This document shows, one piece after another, positions 8,145 through 12,470 of a stretch of DNA of 12,470 nucleotides. The notes beneath the pieces are model-generated. The model was given only the letters and a program-made list of their open reading frames with translations. It had not been told where the DNA came from and did not search any database. Numbering within the stretch: position 1 is the first letter of the stretch; each line of letters opens with the position of its first letter. The position numbers were made by a program, and so were the translations under genes. The DNA is taken from assembly GCA_938042265.1 (NCBI GenBank), contig CALIRN010000234.1, positions 1-12,470 of the forward strand. The letters run 5' to 3'. The DNA comes from an uncultured Eubacteriaceae bacterium. GTDB taxonomy: Bacteria; Bacillota; Clostridia; Lachnospirales; CAG-274.

Positions 8145-8657
8145 ATGGCGGATGTAGGCATTATAATGGGTAGTGACTCAGATTTACCTGTAATGAGTGA
8201 GGCGGCAAAAGTATTGGATAGTTTTGGAATAAGCTATGAGCTTACTATCATATCTGCTCACCGCACTCCTGACAGGATGTATGAGTATGCTAAATCAGCT
8301 AAGGACAGAGGATTAAAGCTGATAATTGCAGGAGCAGGAGGTGCTGCGCATCTTCCCGGCATGACAGCAGCCATAACAACGCTGCCTGTTATCGGTGTGC
8401 CTGTTAAAACCAAGGCATTAAGCGGGGTAGATTCTCTTTATTCTATAGTCCAGATGCCGGGCGGTATTCCTGTTGCCACCGTAGCTATTAACGGTGCAAA
8501 AAATGCAGGCCTTTTGGCTGCTCAGATATTGGCTGCCTTTGACGCGAGCCTTTCAGAAAAGGTAGAAAGTTATAAAAAGAAGCTTGAACAATCAGTTATA
8601 AATAAAGCAGACAAGCTTGAACATATAGGATACAATGAATACTTAAATCAAAATTAA
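8145..8657 (+). CDS. purE: N5-carboxyaminoimidazole ribonucleotide mutase (class I PurE)
   Basis: PurE moves the carboxyl group of N5-CAIR to carbon 4, giving CAIR. The 170 residues include GSDSDLPVM (9-17), SAHRTPDRM (38-46, with the expected active-site His) and AGAGGAAHLPGM (62-73). PVKTKALSGVDSLYSIVQMP follows at 97-116. These are class I motifs, consistent with dependence on PurK. The ribosome site TAGGAGGTGA overlaps the end of purK, so the two are probably translationally coupled. An Asn/Lys-rich tail of about 15 residues after the core fold is not unusual. The XRE gene follows 18 bases downstream. Confidence 0.97.
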   Translation: MADVGIIMGSDSDLPVMSEAAKVLDSFGISYELTIISAHRTPDRMYEYAKSAKDRGLKLIIAGAGGAAHLPGMTAAITTLPVIGVPVKTKALSGVDSLYSIVQMPGGIPVATVAINGAKNAGLLAAQILAAFDASLSEKVESYKKKLEQSVINKADKLEHIGYNEYLNQN

Positions 8658-8675
8658 TAAAAAGGAGCAGAAAGT

Positions 8676-9113
8676 ATGGAAAAAGACAATGATACTTTAG
8701 GCACAATGCATTATATAAGAATAATTGGCTCAAATATACGTTATGAAAGAAAAAAGCGCAATTTGACAATTGAGGATTTGGCTGAAATAATCGGTATGGC
8801 ACCCGGGTTTCTGGGTCTGATTGAAAGAGGTCAGAGAGGTACAAGCATTAAAAACCTTGTTAAAATAGCTGAAATTTTCAGTTTATCTCTTGATCAGCTT
8901 ATCACAGTTGACCTTAGAAACCTTGAACTTACAGGTGTAAGCGAAAATAAAACAAATAAAAAGACTCGCTTTACAAAGCTTTCAACGCTTACCAGCCTTA
9001 TGAAGAATATGAGTGAGCCTGAGCTTGAATATCTTATTACCAATATTAAAGCACTGCGCAAGCTTACACATAATACAGTTAAAGATGTTGAAGAAGCTGT
9101 TTCCGAGGAATAA
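8676..9113 (+). CDS. XRE-family helix-turn-helix regulator, cotranscribed with purKE
   Basis: The 145 residues carry a Cro/C1-type five-helix DNA-binding domain at about 16-77: IGSNIRYERKKRNLTIEDLA, then GMAPGFLGLIERGQRGTSIKNLVKIAEIF, with DNA-recognition helix residues near 43-53. A charged linker follows (88-99), then a helical tail (100-130, LSTLTSLMKNMSEPELEYLI) of the kind that can dimerise. There are no membrane segments and no peptidase or sensor domain. AAAGGAG 8 bases before the ATG supports the start. It is 18 bases after purE on the same strand, so it is probably part of that operon and could regulate it or itself. Its true target and signal cannot be read from the sequence, and it is not a PurR-type (LacI or PRT-fold) repressor. 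Confidence 0.85.
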   Translation: MEKDNDTLGTMHYIRIIGSNIRYERKKRNLTIEDLAEIIGMAPGFLGLIERGQRGTSIKNLVKIAEIFSLSLDQLITVDLRNLELTGVSENKTNKKTRFTKLSTLTSLMKNMSEPELEYLITNIKALRKLTHNTVKDVEEAVSEE

Positions 9114-9133
9114 AATTTTAAGCTGTTTTATTA

Positions 9134-9167
9134 AAGGAGTGGTATTTTGTTATAAGTACCACTCCTT
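9134..9167. repeat. Strong hairpin in the convergent xre/pncB spacer; possible transcript end
   Basis: AAGGAGTGGTATTT (9134-9147) pairs with AAGTACCACTCCTT (9154-9167) around a 6-base loop, giving 14 pairs including one G-T. It lies 20 bases after the xre stop and about 80 bases past the pncB stop, so it could end or protect both transcripts. Neither strand shows a T-run after the stem, so it is not a textbook intrinsic terminator. Confidence 0.6.
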
Positions 9168-9174
9168 AGATTGT

Positions 9175-9215
9175 CCTATATTTTGCAGATTAAATGTAAA
9201 AAATGATAATATAGG
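9175..9215. repeat. Second inverted repeat in the xre/pncB spacer
   Basis: CCTATATT (9175-9182) and AATATAGG (9208-9215) are exact reverse complements separated by 25 bases. The long AT-rich loop makes a stable RNA stem uncertain. Together with the hairpin at 9134-9167 it fills most of the 132-base convergent spacer, where no gene is evident. Confidence 0.35.
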
Positions 9216-9245
9216 CTTTGTGCTCTTCTGTCATACAGCATGCAT

Positions 9246-10709
9246 TCAATGTATTTTACGTGAGTCATTTAGCAATTCCATTTTCATTTCATAATAATCA
9301 GGGGTCATATCCATATAATGTATATGAGGGTTTTCAAATCTCTGTTCCTCTACCCATATTTCTTCAGAAAGCTGTTTTCTTACATAATCGGCTATTTCCC
9401 TTACGGTTTTACGCTCATAAACAGGCTTGCCGTTTTTTATTATGGGCATTTGCAGCTCTTTTGCGGTAAAACCCTCAAAATATCGGTTTTTCCAAGGTTT
9501 TTTAGGGTCGATATAACGGAAAGGTTGAGATAAATCTACTGTTTCGTCAGCCTTGGCAATAAGGTCTGCTACAGCCTTACCCTCTGTATCGTAAATTCTG
9601 TAAACCTTCTTAAGTCCGGGATTGGTAATCTTTTCAACATTCTCGGAAATTTTAATACGAGGCACAAACTCGCCATTTTCCTCCACTGCAGCAATCTTAT
9701 ATACTGCACCGAATACAGGTTCGGATCGGGCTGTAATAAGTCTTTCACCTACACCAAGACTGTCTACCATTGCACCCTGATTTATAAGGGAGGTAATTGT
9801 AAATTCATCAAGACTGTTGGATATAACAATTTGGCAATCCTCCAAACCCTCTTTATCAAGCATTTTACGCGCCTTTTTACTAAGATAGGCAAGATCACCG
9901 CTGTCTATTCTAATCCCTTTAAGTCTTTTTCCCATTGGTTCGAGAACTTCCTTTGCCACCTTTATTGCGTTTGGTACACCGCTTTCAACAACATCATAGG
10001 TATCAACCAAAAGCACTGTATTATCAGGATAAAGCTCCGCATATTTTTTAAAAGCCTCAAATTCATTCTTATAAAACATTACCCAACTGTGAGCCATTGT
10101 ACCGCTGACAGGTATACCGAACATTTTGCCTGCAAGCACTGTTGCAGTTGATGCTGCACCGCCTAAATAGGCAGCCCTTGCACCATATACGGCTGCATCC
10201 ATATTATGTGCGCGTCTTGCGCCAAAATCGGATACTACTCTTGACTTTGCTGCATTAACAATTCTTCTTGTTTTGGTGGCTATGAGGGATTGATGATTTA
10301 CCTGAAGCAGCAGGGCTGTTTCCACAAGCTGTGCATCAATAAGGGGTGCCACAACTGTAATTATCGGCTCATTGGGATACATTACCGTACCCTCAGGAAA
10401 GGCATATACATCACCGCTGAATTCAAAAACAGACAAAAATTGTAAAAACTCATCCGAAAATATACCAAAGCTTCTGAAATAATCAATATCACTTTTTTCA
10501 AAATGTAAATTTAAAATATAATCGACTACCTGTTCAAGACCAGCAAATATTGCAAAGCCTCCATCATCGGGATTTTTTCTGTAGAACACATCAAAAACAA
10601 CCCTTGTACCTTTGCTTTGCTCTTCAAAGTAGCCATTGCTCATTGTCATTTCATAAAAATCCATAACCATTGACAGATTGCGTGCCATATTCTGAGTTAA
10701 ATTTTCCAT
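9246..10709 (-). CDS. pncB: Nicotinate phosphoribosyltransferase
   Basis: PncB joins nicotinate to PRPP (with ATP hydrolysis) to give nicotinate mononucleotide, the entry point of nicotinate into NAD synthesis. The 487 residues are normal for the longer Firmicutes form. DFYEMTMSNGYF (17-28) is the N-terminal signature and DFGARRAH is at 161-168. GTMAHSWVM (203-211) holds His207, the expected autophosphorylated residue. LLVDTYDV (233-240) and RIDSGDL (267-273) form the phosphoribosyl site, with GVGERLI at 319-325. A Cys/His-poor C-terminal domain (about 400-487) follows. The ATG sits one base after the pncA stop, with GAGAGGAA as ribosome site inside pncA, so translation is probably coupled. 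It is the last gene of the nrtR-pncA-pncB operon and converges on xre. Confidence 0.96.
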   Translation of the reverse strand: MENLTQNMARNLSMVMDFYEMTMSNGYFEEQSKGTRVVFDVFYRKNPDDGGFAIFAGLEQVVDYILNLHFEKSDIDYFRSFGIFSDEFLQFLSVFEFSGDVYAFPEGTVMYPNEPIITVVAPLIDAQLVETALLLQVNHQSLIATKTRRIVNAAKSRVVSDFGARRAHNMDAAVYGARAAYLGGAASTATVLAGKMFGIPVSGTMAHSWVMFYKNEFEAFKKYAELYPDNTVLLVDTYDVVESGVPNAIKVAKEVLEPMGKRLKGIRIDSGDLAYLSKKARKMLDKEGLEDCQIVISNSLDEFTITSLINQGAMVDSLGVGERLITARSEPVFGAVYKIAAVEENGEFVPRIKISENVEKITNPGLKKVYRIYDTEGKAVADLIAKADETVDLSQPFRYIDPKKPWKNRYFEGFTAKELQMPIIKNGKPVYERKTVREIADYVRKQLSEEIWVEEQRFENPHIHYMDMTPDYYEMKMELLNDSRKIH

Positions 10710-10710
10710 A

Positions 10711-11229
10711 TTAATTCCTCTCTATTTCAATTTGTGCTGTTTCCATAGCTTTTAATGCTGCATTATGACTCTCCTCGCTTACGCAGGCACAGCAATCAGC
10801 CTTTACCGATACCTTTACCTCAGGTAAAAATGACTTAATCAGCATTGCATTACTTATTACACAAATAGATGTACATACTCCTATAAGCTCTACAGCCTCT
10901 ATATTTTCATTCACATTTGCCTTGTAAAGTCTTTTTGCCAGCTCAACGCTGCCAAATGTTGGTTTTGTAATGTAATCCTTAACATAAGGCTGCAATGGCT
11001 TAATAATCTGCCAGCCTCGGGTGTTTTCAATGCAGTGTATTACAGGCAGTTTTCGTCCCTCCTGAGTGCTTAAGTAATCTTCATTATGCGTGTCCATTGT
11101 AAAGATAACCTGACCATTAAAATTTTTGATTTCATCTTCGACTCTGTCTACTATTTGCCTTGCAGCCTCACTGCCAAGACAACCGTTTACAAAGTCCTCC
11201 TGCATATCAACTACTATTAAATATTTCAT
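10711..11229 (-). CDS. pncA: Nicotinamidase / isochorismatase-family cysteine hydrolase
   Basis: The predicted reaction is nicotinamide to nicotinate plus ammonia, feeding the adjacent PncB. The 172 residues carry the cysteine-hydrolase triad: Asp8 in VVDMQEDF, Lys89 in ITKPTFGS and the nucleophile Cys123 in GVCTSICV. Metal-site candidates are Asp46 and His48 (TMDTH) and His65. The usual GVxTDxCV motif has Ser121 in place of Asp, not a catalytic position in the family as I know it. Context next to pncB and nrtR makes nicotinamidase more likely than other isochorismatase-like hydrolases. It begins one base after the nrtR stop, preceded by AAGGGGGC as ribosome site, and ends one base before pncB. 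I am confident of the family and fairly confident of the substrate. Confidence 0.88.
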   Translation of the reverse strand: MKYLIVVDMQEDFVNGCLGSEAARQIVDRVEDEIKNFNGQVIFTMDTHNEDYLSTQEGRKLPVIHCIENTRGWQIIKPLQPYVKDYITKPTFGSVELAKRLYKANVNENIEAVELIGVCTSICVISNAMLIKSFLPEVKVSVKADCCACVSEESHNAALKAMETAQIEIERN

Positions 11230-11230
11230 A

Positions 11231-12052
11231 TTATTCAGCCCCCTTATATCTGTAAAGCTCTGGAGAACGTCCCAAACCGTTGTTAGCCTTTTTTACACCT
11301 GTAGGCTCTACATATTTCTTTATGCTATTTCTGAAATTGGCCTTATAAAGGCTTTTTCCCAGTACTGTTTCATATAGCTTTTGCAGCTCGGGCAATGTAA
11401 ATTCATTATTCATAAGACCAAACAGAACAGGTGTATATTCAGCCTTACTTCTTAATCTGCATAAACCTGTATGTATCAGCTGTGCATGGTCAAAGGCGAG
11501 ACCTGTATTTTCATCATTTACCTGTTGGATATACTGTTCCACGATACCGTTTTTTATTATTTCGTTTTTATAGTGGTATGTTATAACTTCTCGGTTATTT
11601 TTCAGTACAACCTCTCCGCTGTTCGGTGATTCTATCTCAAACCATTGTGCATCTGCCGAATCATCACCTGCAACAGGAGTAACCCTACTTTGATTTATAA
11701 GCGCAACATAGGAAACAGAAATTATCCTCATACGGGGGTCTCTGTCAGGTTTACTTACGGTACAAAGCTGCTCCAGATAAATATTTTCAAGCCCTGTCTC
11801 CTCCTTAAGCTCTCTTATAGCGGCATCTTCACATGATTCGTTTATATCCACAAAACCTCCCGGTAATGCTCTGCAATTAATATACGGATGATTTTTTCTT
11901 TTAATAAGTAGTATTTTCAGCTTATCAAGCTCATCATTTACGGCAAAGACTAGTATATCTGCTGTTACCGAAGGTCTCGGATAGTCTTTTGGTTTATAAG
12001 ATGCCAAAAATTCCTTTTCCGTAAGACCGTCCTTATTTCTTGGTTGGTTCAT
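11231..12052 (-). CDS. nrtR: NrtR-type regulator: Nudix domain plus winged helix, NAD-metabolism control
   Basis: The 273 residues join an N-terminal Nudix fold (about 28-165) to a C-terminal winged-helix domain (about 212-272, FTLPELQKLYETVLGKSL then YKANFRNSIKKY). This is the layout of NrtR, a repressor of NAD genes that responds to ADP-ribose or related metabolites. The Nudix box is intact: Gly66, Glu72, Arg80-Glu81-Leu82, Glu84-Glu85 and Gly87. So, unlike NrtR proteins that have lost it, this one may still hydrolyse a nucleoside diphosphate such as ADP-ribose. It is the first gene of an operon with pncA and pncB, directly behind a promoter overlapped by two palindromes, which points to autoregulation. 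AAAAGGAGGG lies unusually close (about 4 bases) to the ATG. A pure Nudix hydrolase is a weaker alternative. Confidence 0.9.
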   Translation of the reverse strand: MNQPRNKDGLTEKEFLASYKPKDYPRPSVTADILVFAVNDELDKLKILLIKRKNHPYINCRALPGGFVDINESCEDAAIRELKEETGLENIYLEQLCTVSKPDRDPRMRIISVSYVALINQSRVTPVAGDDSADAQWFEIESPNSGEVVLKNNREVITYHYKNEIIKNGIVEQYIQQVNDENTGLAFDHAQLIHTGLCRLRSKAEYTPVLFGLMNNEFTLPELQKLYETVLGKSLYKANFRNSIKKYVEPTGVKKANNGLGRSPELYRYKGAE

Positions 12053-12065
12053 AGGCCCTCCTTTT

Positions 12066-12082
12066 AGTAGTTATTTACTACT
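12066..12082. promoter_or_regulatory. Candidate NrtR operator 1 (palindrome in the 5' leader)
   Basis: AGTAGT and ACTACT flank a 5-base AT centre, 17 bp in all. It lies just downstream of the predicted nrtR transcription start and immediately before the ribosome site, a position where a bound repressor would block transcription. The TAGTA/TACTA half-site pair is shared with the second palindrome. Confidence 0.5.
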
Positions 12083-12092
12083 TTATTTTTGT

Positions 12093-12109
12093 ATTAGTAT
12101 ACTACTAAT
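12093..12109. promoter_or_regulatory. Candidate NrtR operator 2 (palindrome over the -10 box)
   Basis: ATTAGTA and TACTAAT are exact reverse complements around TAC, 17 bp in all, and cover the whole predicted -10 box. Its centre is 27 bp from the centre of the first palindrome. Assignment to NrtR is inferred from the regulator gene lying directly downstream. Confidence 0.55.
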
Positions 12110-12124
12110 TCATTATTATGTAAA
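12096..12124 (-). promoter_or_regulatory. Candidate sigma-A promoter of nrtR-pncA-pncB
   Basis: On the minus strand TTTACA (12119-12124) is followed after 17 bases by TATACT (12096-12101). Transcription should begin near 12089, giving a leader of about 37 bases. The -10 box is inside the palindrome at 12093-12109. Confidence 0.65.
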
Positions 12125-12138
12125 CCGGTAATTTGCAC

Positions 12139-12171
12139 AAAAAAAGCTATGCTCTTATGTGAACATAGCTT
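12139..12171 (-). terminator. Intrinsic terminator after the small right-edge gene
   Basis: Read on the minus strand, AAGCTATG pairs with CATAGCTT around a 12-base loop, and the last two T of the stem lead into further T, making a run of seven. It lies about 55 bases past the stop of the 75-codon gene and just before the nrtR promoter, so it insulates the NAD operon. Confidence 0.8.
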
Positions 12172-12227
12172 AAGCCGTCAAAAAACTGAAATCTACAGCT
12201 AAATTGGCAATTTTAACAAATTTAAGC

Positions 12228-12455
12228 TTATAACTCAAAAGTATAATTAATGTATTTTTTAAGCTCATCGAAAAGAGCCTGAGATATTTCCATACCTTCA
12301 TCAATTTTGGTATTCCACACAATTTTTTCAGGTATTTCCAAGGTAACCTCATCATCGTTAATATAAAAAGTTACTTTGTCACATATAGGCTTATTATCAG
12401 GTGCACCCTCACATCCAAAATCGGGCTCGTCAATGCGTTTTATAATTATACTCAT
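12228..12455 (-). CDS. Small acidic hypothetical protein with EPDFGCEG motif
   Basis: I do not recognise a named family. The 75 residues are acidic and lack membrane segments or a signal peptide. They open with SIIIKRIDEPDFGCEGAPDN, hold two cysteines (Cys15, Cys25), then two predicted strands (KVTFYINDDEVTLEIP) and a helix (ISQALFDELKKYI). The compact alpha/beta make-up suggests a small cytoplasmic domain. I have a general impression of similar EPDFGCEG proteins in gut clostridia but cannot verify it. The ATG at 12455 has no clear ribosome site in the 15 bases visible upstream, and the frame stays open to the window edge, so the true start may lie outside. It ends before an intrinsic terminator, so it is the last gene of its own transcript. 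Codon use fits the AT-rich part of the window. Confidence 0.65.
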   Translation of the reverse strand: MSIIIKRIDEPDFGCEGAPDNKPICDKVTFYINDDEVTLEIPEKIVWNTKIDEGMEISQALFDELKKYINYTFEL

Positions 12456-12470
12456 TTTAATGCAACCGCT

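Noticed and set aside
9013..9469. Plus-strand open frames over the xre end and pncB start of the spacer
   Set aside because: They overlap real genes in other frames, run through the strong hairpin and lack ribosome sites.
12170..12355. A second minus-strand frame of 61 codons overlapping the small right-edge gene
   Set aside because: It overlaps the EPDFGCEG gene in another frame, runs into the terminator stem and shows no domain or ribosome site.
1..12470. CRISPR array, tRNA or rRNA gene, insertion sequence or phage element
   Set aside because: No regularly spaced repeats, no tRNA-like folds, no transposase or integrase reading frame and no flanking terminal repeats were seen.

Overview
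The window comes from a Gram-positive, low-to-moderate GC bacterium of class Clostridia, probably a gut or other anaerobic member near Oscillospiraceae/Ruminococcaceae or Lachnospiraceae. This is inferred from strong AAGGAGG-type ribosome sites, the Fhs/FolD one-carbon genes, a SpoIIIE-type FtsK, an XRE regulator and an NrtR-type NAD regulator. The species cannot be fixed from sequence alone. There is no rRNA, tRNA, CRISPR array, transposase or phage gene, and no gene-free stretch longer than 300 bases.

Layout. Bases 1-3922 (minus strand) read fhs -> folD -> a zinc-ribbon/TPR membrane protein. That last gene is broken near base 910 and runs off the left edge as a part with two chitobiase-C-like repeats. 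Codon choice changes near the fhs/folD boundary: folD and the zinc-ribbon gene look like a different, more GC-rich Lachnospiraceae-type background than everything to the right. This could be a recombination or transfer junction, or a misassembly. Bases 4016-6697 (minus) hold ftsK/spoIIIE. A divergent promoter region (6698-6966) separates it from purK-purE-xre (6967-9113, plus). A hairpin-bearing convergent spacer (9114-9245) follows. Bases 9246-12052 (minus) form a compact NAD-salvage operon, nrtR-pncA-pncB. Its promoter lies among two 17-bp palindromes that are good candidates for NrtR operators. The right edge holds a 75-codon gene of unknown function with its own intrinsic terminator.

How the genes work together. 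Fhs and FolD interconvert formyl-, methenyl- and methylene-tetrahydrofolate and feed purine synthesis. PurK and a class I PurE carry out the ATP-dependent two-step carboxylation of AIR in the same pathway. PncA and PncB turn nicotinamide into nicotinate mononucleotide, and NrtR probably senses an NAD-derived metabolite to control them. Most of this is ordinary metabolism. I do not see a clear undescribed system; the points most worth checking are the twin NrtR palindromes, the codon-use break at 2255-2310, the broken zinc-ribbon gene and the XRE regulator inside the purKE operon.
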